Assembly: GCA_963555705.1 (NCBI GenBank)
Contig: OY743170.1
Span: 12,687,096 to 12,751,095, forward strand
Direction: 5' to 3'
Origin: Ligustrum vulgare
Lineage: Eukaryota; Streptophyta; Magnoliopsida; Lamiales; Oleaceae
DNA length: 64,000 bases
The position numbers were made by a program, and so were the translations under genes. The notes under the pieces were generated by a model, which had not been told where the DNA came from, ran no database searches, and worked only from the letters and a program-made list of their open reading frames with translations. Shown piece after piece: positions 23,368 through 34,133 of the stretch; the first letter of the stretch is position 1; the number at the start of each line of letters is the position of its first letter.

Positions 23368-24021
23368 TCATAAAGTTAAGTTTACATTAACCGGACTCCA
23401 TTTTCGCTTGATTCCCCTTCCTTGCGACCAATCTATCTTAACCCCTGCTGGATCTTGTATTGAGATATATGACTGCAGCTTATCCAGTAGTTCATCAATA
23501 GTAGGAGCAGAAATAAGGAGCCTTCTGGAAAATGGAGAGATGAATCCCTGTTCCACAGCATAATCAAGAAAGGTTAACAAGCCATCAAAGAAATTGTTAA
23601 CATTCAGAAGCCCAATAGGCTTAGTATGGAGATCTAGTTGAGCCCACGAGGTAATGTTAAAGATTTCTTCTAAGGTACCAAAACCTCCGGGCAGGGCTAT
23701 AAAGGCATCAGAACCATATAGCATACAAGTTATGCGTTCATGGATGGATAAGGTTTGAACTTCATGCCCTCGTGTTTTTCCTGCAACATCTACCAAAGGG
23801 ATAGGTATGACACCGATTACTTTTGATTTCTCTGCAAGAGCAGATTGGGAAATACAACCCATTAGACCACTGCTACCACCCCCATACACAAGAATGATAC
23901 CTTTTTCCCCCAGTTTCTTTCCAAGATCTACGGCCGCTTCTAGATAACTGAAGTCTTTCCCCACTTTTGATCCACAAAATACACAAATAGTTTTGATCTG
24001 TCGAAGTTTTGGTGCTTCCAT
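23368..24021 (-). CDS. LOG-type cytokinin riboside 5'-monophosphate phosphoribohydrolase, copy 2
   Basis: 217 residues, uninterrupted and intronless, with the landmarks of copy 1: ICVFCGS, LVYGGGSSGLMG and ALPGGFGTLEE. About 16 residues differ from copy 1, nearly all in the first 80 and last 50. Residues 81-165 are identical although about 20 silent changes separate the genes there. That pattern is expected of a protein kept by selection, not of two decaying copies. It carries the same RITCM in place of RKxxM. It is antisense inside a Gypsy-type element unrelated by LTR to the carrier of copy 1, 296 bp downstream of the second Cys-finger gene. Expected product: cytosolic cytokinin-activating enzyme; activity is unproven. 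Confidence 0.92.
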   Translation of the reverse strand: MEAPKLRQIKTICVFCGSKVGKDFSYLEAAVDLGKKLGEKGIILVYGGGSSGLMGCISQSALAEKSKVIGVIPIPLVDVAGKTRGHEVQTLSIHERITCMLYGSDAFIALPGGFGTLEEIFNITSWAQLDLHTKPIGLLNVNNFFDGLLTFLDYAVEQGFISPFSRRLLISAPTIDELLDKLQSYISIQDPAGVKIDWSQGRGIKRKWSPVNVNLTL

Positions 24022-24095
24022 CTTTGATAGTATAGAAGAGAAAACTTACGAAGAAGATGTGATTTTGGGATGCCTGAACTATGAAATATGTTTGG

Positions 24096-24104
24096 CTATT
24101 TAAA
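24096..24104 (-). promoter_or_regulatory. TATA-like box upstream of LOG copy 2
   Basis: Minus-strand TTTAAATAGCCAAACA, 75 nt before the ATG, matching the box before copy 1 in sequence and surroundings. Confidence 0.5.
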
Positions 24105-24317
24105 GCCGGAAAAATTTACTGTTTTTGATTGATTATGAAAAAGTAAAGATTTACTTTTGACAAAATCGGCCAACTTTTGACTGTTTTACCAAAGATATCA
24201 CCTTTCGGTGATTTATTTCCAGCTTTATCAAAACTCGAGAAAGGAAAATATATTTTATTTCCAAAACGCGTGAAAGAAAACAGCAAAATATTTTAAATGT
24301 GTATCAAGAGATTTACC

Positions 24318-24869
24318 TTATATCATTGTTGAACTGCCAGAAGCCTCATTTTGTAAAACAGACTGGCAAACATGATCTTTTGCTATTATATTTTGGAGAC
24401 TATAACGATTTTTGTCCTCGTTAAACTGAGCGTATAAGGAGAGAAGTTCACGTTGCACATAACCACTTGGGTGCGTCTCAAGAGTCAGTCGAATATCATC
24501 CAAAGACTCCTTACTCAGTCCACCCTTTATGAATTTGATTTTATCATCCCGATTAGTAGAAGAATATCCTACTGTTTTGCAACGAGTATCACAGTTCCAA
24601 CGAGCACATTTGTAGCAACCATTCAGCCTTTTTGCTCTTCGTTTCTTTGCGAAGGTGCTTTTGCCTAAACCAGGCATGTGCTTTGGAAATGTCATAGGTA
24701 ATTCACCAGATAGTCGAACCTTTGCTTCGATCAACCAGCGAACATCTTCTGAAACACCATGAGCCATCAGCAACCTCAATCTTTCGAGTCTTATTCGATA
24801 AATTTTCCTCAGATCATTCATTGGAAGACTGGAATAATACTTGCGAATGTTTGTAAGAATGATATCCAT
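24318..24869 (-). CDS. Basic Cys-finger protein resembling plant-virus nucleic-acid-binding proteins, copy 2
   Basis: 183 residues from the shared MDIIL start. An in-frame extension to 24917 has no counterpart in copy 1, so it is not used. It has the same order: helical N-terminal part, GKSTFAKKRRAKRLN, CYKC...C...C finger, FIKGG, and a tail with THPSGYVQRELLSL. Residues from FIKGG to ELLSL are identical in the two copies. The last 35 or so residues differ most, including the stop position. The resemblance to carla/viti/trichovirus NABPs rests on the basic block, finger and FIK segment, recalled from memory. It may be a captured virus-like gene or an unrelated plant Cys finger. Confidence 0.74.
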   Translation of the reverse strand: MDIILTNIRKYYSSLPMNDLRKIYRIRLERLRLLMAHGVSEDVRWLIEAKVRLSGELPMTFPKHMPGLGKSTFAKKRRAKRLNGCYKCARWNCDTRCKTVGYSSTNRDDKIKFIKGGLSKESLDDIRLTLETHPSGYVQRELLSLYAQFNEDKNRYSLQNIIAKDHVCQSVLQNEASGSSTMI

Positions 24870-24903
24870 GTTTTTGATGGATCTAACCTCTTCCCAGCAT
24901 GAA

Positions 24904-24912
24904 CTATTTAAA
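24904..24912 (-). promoter_or_regulatory. TATA-like box upstream of Cys-finger copy 2
   Basis: Minus-strand TTTTAAATAG, ending 35 nt before the MDIIL start. Confidence 0.45.
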
Positions 24913-25129
24913 AGCATTAAGGATCGGAGGGAATCCGCGTGATATTGATTCCAGCAAGAAAGCGCGGAATAGAATAATGGAAAAGAGGGAACAAGAGTTT
25001 ATGTGCCGTTTACTTTCTTGATAAAAGGAAGATTTGATGATGACGGGATTTGAGATATGGAATATTGTCTTGGATTTTGGGTACTGATATTTTGATATAA
25101 TAATCAAGGTATAGAAATAATACGGGGAT

Positions 25130-25801
25130 ACGTGAAAGTGAAATAAGGACTGTATTAAATCAGGATTAATAAGTTTGTGCAAGTGAAAGGAATACCTTAC
25201 GGGAAATGTTATGATATTTGAGTTAAGAATTTTAATTATTTGGGAGATATTTGTTTATTGAATTTTGCAGAAATTTTGGGTTACAAATATTGGAAAGATA
25301 AACTGATGATTATGTTGATATGTGAATAACATGTTTGGGTATATTACATAGAGAATATTCAGGTAATCGTTTTAATTATTTTGGGATATTTGGTGATAAG
25401 AAGAAATGACAAATTATTATGGTATGATATGTTAGTAAAGATTTATTGAAATTTTAGAGATATTAATACGAATATTTGAGGTCACATGATACGATGATAA
25501 ATGAAAAGTTACATGAATACTACAAGATATGATGAAATATCACATACGATTGGGAATTTTCATTTTGATTCAGAAGAATTTATGAGTAGACATATGTCTA
25601 TTATTGATAGAAAAGTCCATGTCTTAAGAAAACAAATTGATGCATTTAGTCAAAGTCCAGTGGGTTAAATATGGTTGGGTTAAATATGGTAGCGATGATG
25701 CTACATAAGAAGAAGAAGAAGAGATTATGATTACGTGTTCAGAAATCATAAGATCAAGTAAGATTAATTTCGAGGACGAAATTATTTTAAGGGGGTAAGT
25801 T
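25130..25801 (+). other. 3' internal end and polypurine tract of Gypsy-type element
   Basis: Non-coding. A GAAGAAGAAGAAGAGATTATG tract lies at about 25708-25730. The conserved Gypsy 3' end TTCGAGGACGAAATTATTTT begins at 25769, and AAGGGGG at about 25789-25795 is the likely plus-strand primer. Confidence 0.6.
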
Positions 25802-28033
25802 TGTAGCGACCAAGAATTTTTACGCGATTAATAATTATTTTAATAGAAAATCGTGTCGCTACTATTTCACCCATTTTTATTAAGTTAACGCCACGACGTA
25901 TTCGTATAGCCAAGTCAAGAAATAATCGAGATCGTTCGATTTTAAATTAAATTCCGAATTTCTAAAAATATCTCCATTCTCTTGATTTAAAGTATATTAA
26001 GTCTAAGTACTTAATTCAATGTTATCCCAATATTTATTTGTACAAAAATTACTTTTATTATTTAAATTAAGAAAATATATGCAAGCATGAGAGGTTCCAT
26101 TATATGTAATCATGAAGAGCATAATATTTGTATAAATATGGAAAAGTATATGAATGATTTATATACTCCATTATATATAATCATGAAGAGCATAATATTT
26201 GTATAAATATGGAAAAGTATATGAATGATTGATAAGACTCCATTATATGTAATCATGAAGAGCATAATATTTGTATAAATATGGAAAAGTATATGAATGA
26301 TTTATATACTCCATTATATATAATCATGAAGAGCATAATATTTGTATAAATATGGAAAAGTATATGAATGATTTATATACTCCATTATATATAATCATGA
26401 AGAGCATAATATTTGTATAAATATGGAAAAGTATATGAATGATTGATAAGACTCCATTATATATAATCATGAAGAGCATAATATTTGTATAAATATGGAA
26501 AAGTATATGAATGATTGATAAGACTCCATTATATATAATCATGAAGAGCATATTATTTGTATAAATATGGAAAAGTATATGAATGGTGCTTTACTTTAAG
26601 AAAAGGATGTGTTAAAATTAATAGAATTGAATGATTATGTTTACAATATGCCAACTTTATACATCTATTTAAACCCATCTCTTTTACACACAACTCTACA
26701 CATATACACTTATTTCCAATCTCTTGACAAAATCCACAAATAAGAGAAATTCAAGGTGGTCAAGAAAGTTTTGGTCCATTTACTACTACACTTCATTTTA
26801 ATCTTTTAAAAGGTAAGTATATCTTATATTTTTATGAAAAGTAAGTATGTTTTTATGAAAGGTAAATACACCTTATGTTTTTATGAAAAGTAAGTATGTT
26901 TTTATGAAAGGTAAATACACCTTATGTTTTTATGAAAAGTAAGTATGTTTTTATGACAAGTAAGTATATCTTATGTTTTTATGAAAAGTAAGTATGTTTT
27001 TATGAAAGGTAAATACACCTTATGTTTTTATGAAAAGTAAGTATGTTTTTATGACAAGTAAGTATATCTTATGTTTTTATGAAAAGTAAGTATGTTTTTA
27101 TGAAAGGTAAATACACCTTATGTTTTTATAAAAAGTAAGTATGTTTTTATGACAAGTAAGTATATCTTATGTTTTTATGAAAAGTAAGTATGTTTTTATG
27201 AAAGGTAAATACACCTTATGTTTTTATGAAAAGTAAGTATGTTTTTATGACAAGTAAGTATATCTTATGTTTTTATGAAAAGTAAGTATGTTTTTATGAA
27301 AGGTAAATATACCTTATGTTTTTATGAAAAGTAAGTATGTTTTTATGAAAGGTATTACCTTATGTTTTTATGAAAAGTAAGTATGTTTTTATGAAAGGTA
27401 AATACACCTTATGTTTTTAAGAAAAGTAAGTATGTTTTTATGAAAAGTAAAATACATTATGTTTTTAAGAAAAGTAAGTATGTTTTTATGAAAAGTAAAT
27501 ATACCTTATGTTTTTACGAAAATGTTTGGATCATTGCTATGAAATCAATCTCACAAGATTGCTATGGGTCCCATATGATATGTTTATGATTATGCTAAGG
27601 GGACCGGAGTTTAGTAGCGCTACACATAAGAATTCTTGTCATCTAAGTTCGGTAAAATTCTTGTGTCTCTCTATGTTTATGAGGATTTCGATCCTATCCT
27701 ATGTTATGATGAAAATGATCCATATGCTTTCAAAAGAAAATTATGCTTGGTATACTTATTGGGATTTTATAAATCTCACTCCACGATATTTACCATTTTC
27801 AGATAATTGAAGGTTCGAGGCGGTCAACATGGAAGTGGCAAAAGTGGTTAAGATTGATGAGATAATTATGTTGAACTTTATGTAAGAAAATTATGTTCTA
27901 TTTTTATTCACAAATAAAATTATGGGATTCTAATTATTCTTTTGAATAATTTTACATTACTATTTAAGTCTCGATAATATGATATGAGTCACTTTTAGTG
28001 GCACTCGAATGGTCGAGAATTCGGGTCGTCACA
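25802..28033 (+). repeat. 3' LTR of Gypsy-type element
   Basis: 2232 bp, the same as the 5' LTR apart from one noted base. Both arrays have the same copy number and order as in the 5' LTR, which also argues for a young insertion. Confidence 0.95.
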
Positions 28034-28163
28034 TAAGGTGTGTGTTAGAGTTTTATTGGAGCAATCAAGGTGGGTCGATTGTGGAATTAAGCTTAAAGTT
28101 TGGTGTATGTTGTGAAGAGCTAATTGAGCCCCGTTTGGCGTGTTAAAGAAACAACAATTTTAA

Positions 28164-29584
28164 CTCTGACTATTATTTGATTGTATTGGCTGACTTTATA
28201 GAAAGGAACAGTACCAAGGGATGCTTTTTTTCTTTGGGACAATTACAAAAATACCCAACTTTGGGTATCAAAATCGAAATTTACTTTCTTTAAAAAGTAT
28301 AAAAATATGATACATTTCAAATTTTTTTTATGATTTATTGATATTTACGTCATTGAAAAGTATCCCGATTTGATATTTCTCAAATTTGTATGATAATTTT
28401 TAAAATCCTGTAATACTTTTCATATTTTCTATGATATTGTGATTGTGATACTTTGTCTTTTAATGATACTTTTCAATTTATATGATATCTTTCTCACGGG
28501 TAAGTATTTTTTCATAATTTCTTATTTTGCAATAAAAATTAGAGGGGAACAAATAAATTGTCAAACCACGAAATCGAACCAAACCGCAACAAATGGTTTG
28601 CTTTGGTTCGATTTCAAACGTGAAATAGTTATTTGATTTAGAAGTTTGGTTTTTGTTTCAATTGTCAAAATCGCGATTTCAAATCACAACCTGCCATGTT
28701 TTAAATAAATTATAAAAAATTAAAGAATTAATGCAGGAATAGCTTATCAAATTCAAATTGTCATTGAAACCTTTAAGTAATTTTTAGTACTGTTTTAATT
28801 TCTTTTTCCAGTAAAAATGAGTTATAGAATAATTTTTATCAAAATCTGGACGAGTTGTTAAAAGATTTCTAGTATATGTCAATAGCAAAAAATATGGGAT
28901 TTTTTCAGAATAAAGTTATGTTCTAATATATGGCGTTTGATCCCTCCTATAAGCAATCCAACATTATTTCCAACTGAAACTACTGAATGTTGCAAAAAAG
29001 TTAAAATGAGGCATGCAATGTTCATTGTATAACTTTATAAACAAATTAGAAGAGAATTTATTAAGATAGAGATTTATAGCATACTGAATAGAAGAAATAC
29101 TCTTACAGTAATACAGTGTGTTGTCTTTTATTTCTGTGAATAGTTCTGAACAAGTAAATCTCATTTGTAGTTACATATTTTTCATAACTATTTTTCACTT
29201 CACATTTTACCTTAAAAAAAAAAAGACACTAAAATTCCTTATTTATAAATAAAAATCAATCGCCAAACAAATATTCTGTTTGACTACATTATAGCATTTA
29301 TAAATTTGTTTATTTATATTTTTGAGGTAAAACGTGTAGTTAAAAAGTGAAGAGAGAAAATGTTTATAGTTAAAAAATAGTTTGTGAAATTATGTTATTT
29401 ATAAATTGATTTAATGATTGCGTTAAAAAATAGAGGCTTTTCAGGATACTAGTATTCCCCTTGCGATGCACGGGACAAAATTTAGAATTTCACCATTATT
29501 TGACATATATATTTTATAAAAATTAATGAAATGTGTTATTTCAAAGTGGTGCGATTGTGAAACGTGTTGTTAATAAAAATTACA
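28164..29584. other. Non-coding AT-rich DNA (unit 1)
   Basis: No gene is supported. Contains repeated GATACTTTTCA words (28340-28500), a foldback-like tract with TTTGAGGTAAAACGTG at 29320-29400, and at 29446 the motif ATACTAGT...GCGATGCACGGG, which recurs in related form at about 32133 and may be a transposon end. Confidence 0.4.
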
Positions 29585-31060
29585 AATGTTAACTATGACA
29601 TAGATTATAAATTTTTTATGGGCTTCGTTTATACCCGTCCACGTGGTACACATCTTTCGATAATTTTTTAAAAAAAATGCCCAATTCTTGACGGAAGCAA
29701 TTCTTTGTTCACCTATTTCGGTATTTCAAAACAGACTAATAAAATATTGTCACGTTGCTATTTATAAACAAATTTTTTAAACGAATTATAAAATAAACGT
29801 TTATCAAGAAATGTGTGGTTATAAAAGATTTTTTATGAAAAAATAAACAATGGGAATAAAATGTGTTACAAAAAGTATACGTGGTTAAAAAGCTATTTGA
29901 AGAAATGTTAAAATAATTTTCCTTAATAGTGTGTAGTGATATTTCAATTTAAAATAATTGATAATATTATCCTAGTCATTTATCGATTTAATCTAAATTA
30001 GCAATATAATTTTATTGTAGTTTTCTTCATTGACTCGAAACATTGAGTGAATATTTGGTAGATATATTCGGCCTTTTCTTGATCAACATTATTTTTAACT
30101 TATTATTATTATTGTAAAGTAATCATTTTTAACTACTCATTTTATCAATAAAACAATTTACCAAATGATGGCAATAATTCATAGGCTCATTATTTTATTT
30201 CAAATTTAGAATTCATTTTTTTATTACTTATGAAACTTTACTAAAATAAAAATTCATTATTTTACCTGAATTCGAAATTTGAAATGAAATAAAATATTGG
30301 TTATTTAATTAAAATTAAAAATGTTAACTATGACATAAATTATAATTTTTATCGTATTTTTTATGGGCTTCTTTTATACTCGTCCACGTGGTACACATCA
30401 TTCGACAATTTTAAAAAAAATAAAAATAAAATGCCCAATTCTTGACGGAAGCAATTCTTTGTTCATCTATTTCGGTATTTCAAAATAAACTAATGGAATA
30501 TTGTCACGTCGCTATTTATAAACAATTTTTTTAAACGAATTATCAAATAGACGTTTATCAAGAAATGTCTGGTTATAAAAGATTATTTATGGAAAAATAA
30601 ACAATGGGAATAAAATGTGTTACAAAAAGTACACGTGGTTAAAAATCTATTTTAAGAAACGTTAAAATAATTTTCGTTAATAGTATGTAGTGATATTTCA
30701 ATTTAAAATAATTGATAATATTATCATAGTCATTTATCTATTTAATCTGAATTAGCAATATAATTTTATTGTAGTTTTCTTCATTGATTCGAAATATCGA
30801 GTGAATATTTGGTATATATATTCGGTCTTTTCTTGATCAACATTATTTTTAACTTATTATTATTATTGTAAAGTAATCATTTTTAACTACCCATTTTATC
30901 AATAAAACAATTTACCAAATGATGGCAATAATTCATAGGCTCATTATTTTATTTCAAATTTAGAATTCATTTTTTTATTACTTATGAAACTTTATTAAAA
31001 TAAAAATTCATTATTTTACCTGAACTCGAAATTCGAAATAAAATAAAATATTGATTATTC
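29585..31060 (+). repeat. Internal tandem duplication, two units of about 735 bp (unit 1)
   Basis: 29585-30310 and 30320-31060 share GTTAACTATGACATA, CGTCCACGTGGTACACATC, GCCCAATTCTTGACGGAAGC, ATTCATAGGCTCATTATTTT and most text between, with scattered differences. The same two-unit structure is in unit 2 (about 50865-52340), so it predates the segmental duplication. No coding capacity is seen. Confidence 0.85.
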
Positions 31061-32469
31061 AATTTATAGGAATAAAAGCTTAACAATATTTATTTTAGGT
31101 CATGTTCTTAGTGTTGGAATAGACATTACATGACAATATATCATCTAATATTTTCGATTCTCTTTCATTTTCAATATATAGCATTTATTCGTTCTTTTTA
31201 CTTTTCTTTCGTTAGTTGATAAGAAATTTAAGATGGTGCAAGATGCTTAAAATATGTTTTGATAGTTCATTGTTAATCTTGAGTTTTGTGTTGAGCAAAT
31301 TTTGAATTTTTCTTTAGCATGTCAAATTTCAAATTTTCGTAATAATAATGATGTAAAACCATTTTCAAAGTGACCGTTTATATTCTCTAGATAAGAGCAA
31401 TTTTGAAATTTATATAGATAATCAATTTTTTTTTTTAATCTCTATAAATCATGAATTTCCATTTTAGGCAAGTATAAAAAAGGCGGGAAACTGTGTGGTG
31501 TTTTATTTGAAAATTTTATTGTTATAATATATATAAAGATAAAGATTTTGGTCTAAATTTTTTCGAAATGAATATGAAATAATAGAAATTTTAAGGTAAC
31601 CAATCCCAACTCACCAAGTGACGAATGGGGGAGAGTTTATGTACTCATAAACATTCTGTATGGAATAAATTTGAGACACTTTACAAATGACATTGTAAAA
31701 GTGGACACCTTTGGAATTTCCTCAGTTTTATACGATAATGGTCAATATAAATTGACATGTAGTTAAGTTTGAATATTTTGAGTATTGAATATTGTTACTT
31801 ATTAAATGCAATAATTATCAAGTAAAAATAGAGTGTGAACTTGATTATCAAATTTTGAAAAGTTAAACTGACTCTTTATTTAAAAAGTTAAAAATAGAAT
31901 TTCTTGAAGTGTACAGAATTGAATTTTTAAAATAAAGAGCAATTTGTGTCTTTTCGGATGCTTTAAGATGCCTTTATCATGCTTATCAATGATTTGTCAT
32001 CTTAAGTTCTTAACCATAGTATTATTTGTGAAATTTTCGTTATTTTTCACATTTTTGTTTGTTCTTCTCGATATTTTGTGAGCTGGAACCTAGCGTACTT
32101 GATACTCTAGGTCAAGCATTCTTTTCCTTATACTAGTTTGTGCACGTGCGATGCACGTTAATTCTTTCTAATTATATATTTTATAGATTCAACAATTTGT
32201 GTAAATTTAGATTCATTGACATTGAGATAAAAACATGTCTAAAAAGATGAAAGAAACTTATTTTGAGGTAATGTATACATGATGAAATAATTAAACAAGA
32301 TCCTAAAAATAACAAATAAGATTGAAACACAATACAAAGCATTTAGAACATAATAATATAACATTTAAAACAAAAAGTTGATAACTCAATTTTAATGTCA
32401 ATGTATTAGTACTAAATAAGCAGTTGAAAATAATAATTAAGAAGAAAATATTAGGGAACCACACATTTA
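31061..32469. other. Non-coding AT-rich DNA (unit 1)
   Basis: No open frame of note. Contains the second ATACTAGT...GTGCGATGCACG motif at about 32133-32160. Confidence 0.4.
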
Positions 32470-33577
32470 GGAATTAGGTTTCCATCAGTATATATATGCT
32501 TGAATATCTTGGTATTGCTTTGAGTAGGAAAGTTGTTCACCATATTGGTAGTCTTGCCACTCCCCGTAATAATTGACAACCACCGGCCAATGTCTGTCCT
32601 TGCATAGCATCATAACCATTCTAAACATGGGAAAATAAATATTGAGAAAAAAGCTGAAAATGGAGAAGTTGCCATAAAAGGAAAAGAAATTAATAGTCAA
32701 GCGTCAACTGCTATTGGGAGAAGAGTAAATAATTTATCATATATAAGAAATTTCCAAGTCATGCAAAGGCTCATGATCAAGGTTACAGTAACAATATAAA
32801 TATACTTCAATTGTGTAATGTATGTGTTTCACAAAAGATACATGAGAAATCCATATTTTTCAACAACTCAATCAAATTTGATACAAATATATCGCCTCTT
32901 AAATTCATGATATGAAACTATACTTGCTTACCTACTTGCAATTCTTCAATAGATAAGATGGAAGGCTAGAGAAACTAATGCTGCTTAAGAAGTCTCAAGT
33001 TCCCTTTTTGAATGTCTGACATTCTATACCAAAATGAAAGAGATAAGGTTAAAGTTAACTGGCATAAATCAATTGGTTGGAATTATTTTGGCACGGAGAG
33101 CTAGATAACAAGACATATTTTCATGTATTCAGTTGTACAAGACTATGCAATCCCAAGTGCAAGTCTCAATTTTTAAACTTTAAGCAATTACTACAAAAAT
33201 GAAGAACATAAAATTCCAAATTAAATAAGCACTAAACAACCTAATTGCAGCCATAAAAATCTTTCTAGCCTGACGGTCATTTCTTTTTAAAAGATGTCAG
33301 TATGCCAAACATAAAATAAACAAATGATAAGCAATGATCAAACTAATCATAACAAACAATAATAAAAATTACAAAATTGAAAAATATTAACATAAAAATT
33401 TACTTCATAGAAAAACTACACACTCGATTGGCTTTATATAAGGAGAAGGATCAATCAAACTTTTCCAAAAAATCAAAAGTTCTTTATAATTCACGAAAAT
33501 AGATCGTGGCAATGAAATTAGTAAAATATCAAAGAAATATATACAGACCATATGAAAGAAATATGACGGGCAAAGAA
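32470..33577 (-). pseudogene. 5'-truncated copy of an unknown spliced unit (unit 1)
   Basis: Minus-strand counterpart of the 3' part of 53760-56170. A candidate last exon follows TTCCCATGTTTAG near 32622 and can be read as VVVNYYGEWQDYQYGEQ and on to a stop at 32485. The tract ends at 33577 inside what is an exon (54829-54924) of the unit 2 copy, and is joined there to the MYB-CC remnant. The product is not recognised. Confidence 0.35.
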
Positions 33578-33580
33578 AAA

Positions 33581-34133
33581 ATTCACTTAATGGTAAATTT
33601 CTGAATATCAGGCAGAAGGTTACAACATTGTCAGTTGAATTGCAATTAAAGTATACGAGTTAACAAAGAAAAAAAATGTATTTTCATACTTATTCGTTTG
33701 GTCGACCATGCTGGGATGACACATGTGAGTTCCATTTGTTTCAGGCATCCTTTGTCCTTTAGCTGCAATATTACTTAACGCAGTAAAGTTCTATACACTT
33801 TTCTCATTAATAGCCGTAATCTTTTAAAAGTTTTCAGGGAGTTACCAGACTCGTTACCAGCGTTATTGATACCACAATTAGCTTGTCGTTGGAGGTTTTT
33901 ACTGAGTCTGTATTTCTGCCAACAGAGATATAGAAGGTTGAGAACATGTTTTATCTGTATGTTTATTAATGAGACACGCATGCATGATGCATGCTGATCG
34001 TGAAAGAATACGTGCATATATACATATGCACAGAGTAAATCTTTTCCTTTCATTAAGAAAGAAGGTTTTATAGTTTACTGTTTCTTTATTTTTAGCATTT
34101 TCTTAAGGGTTCTGTGGGAATTTAAGGTATGGA
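33581..34133 (-). pseudogene. MYB-CC gene remnant (exons 3-4 and an edge of exon 5)
   Basis: Copy of 1112-1664 at a constant offset of 32469. Exon 3 (33858-33915, KYRLSKNLQRQAN) and exon 4 (33690-33762) remain with their splice sites. Only the first 20 bases of exon 5 remain. Exons 1 and 2, with the start codon and most of the DNA-binding repeat, are gone and replaced by 34134-34261. The upstream non-coding region is kept from 34262 on, so a promoter may survive. Clearly not able to make the factor. Confidence 0.85.

Larger units (their letters stand above)
18882..28033 (+). mobile_element. Non-autonomous Gypsy-type LTR element with 2.2-kb LTRs carrying the antisense LOG + Cys-finger cassette
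   Basis: 9152 bp, flanked by TAAGG (18877-18881, 28034-28038). LTRs are 18882-21113 and 25802-28033, both 2232 bp. I found one difference between them, in the array near 20527/27447. A TTGGTATCAGAG primer site follows the left LTR. TTCGAGGACGAAATTATTTT and AAGGGGGTAAG precede the right one, the usual 3' end of plant Ty3/gypsy elements. The internal 4.7 kb has no gag or pol; its only gene-like content is the minus-strand pair at 23368-24869. Unit 2 has the empty site (CCAAGGTGTGTG at 49313-49324). Near-identical LTRs mean a recent insertion, so proteins were supplied in trans. Confidence 0.93.
11555..28163 (+). mobile_element. Old decayed Copia-like LTR element (unit 1 copy), interrupted by three later insertions
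   Basis: The left LTR runs from about 11555 to 12047. The right LTR is split: about 18431-18881 and 28039-28163. They share GGATTATAT(C/T)GACA, TATATACTACCTAAGTCTCA and the terminal CAATTTTAA, but differ at many positions, so the element is old. A TGGTATCAGAG primer site follows the left LTR (12050-12060), and AAGGTGGAGA before the right LTR is the likely purine tract. Between them only a degraded gag is visible. Insertions inside it: solo LTR 12376-14626, solo LTR 16920-18367, complete Gypsy-type element 18882-28033. Its ends beyond the LTRs are approximate. Confidence 0.75.
1112..33577 (+). repeat. Tandem segmental duplication, unit 1
   Basis: This block matches 33581-54858 in the same order and orientation. 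Examples are 1306-1584 with 33775-34053 (same 92-codon reading frame), 2686-4735 with 34262-36285, 11956-12375 with 44713-45129, 14632-18881 with 45135-49313, and 28039-33577 with 49314-54858. After subtracting unit-specific insertions (5226-11166, 12376-14626, 18882-28033) about 15 kb remains, close to the figure for unit 2. The left edge lies inside MYB-CC exon 5. Confidence 0.9.

Noticed and set aside
28964..29164. Small minus-strand frames shared by both units (also 50243-50443)
   Set aside because: Short, AT-driven, and no recognisable domain; sharing is explained by the segmental duplication.
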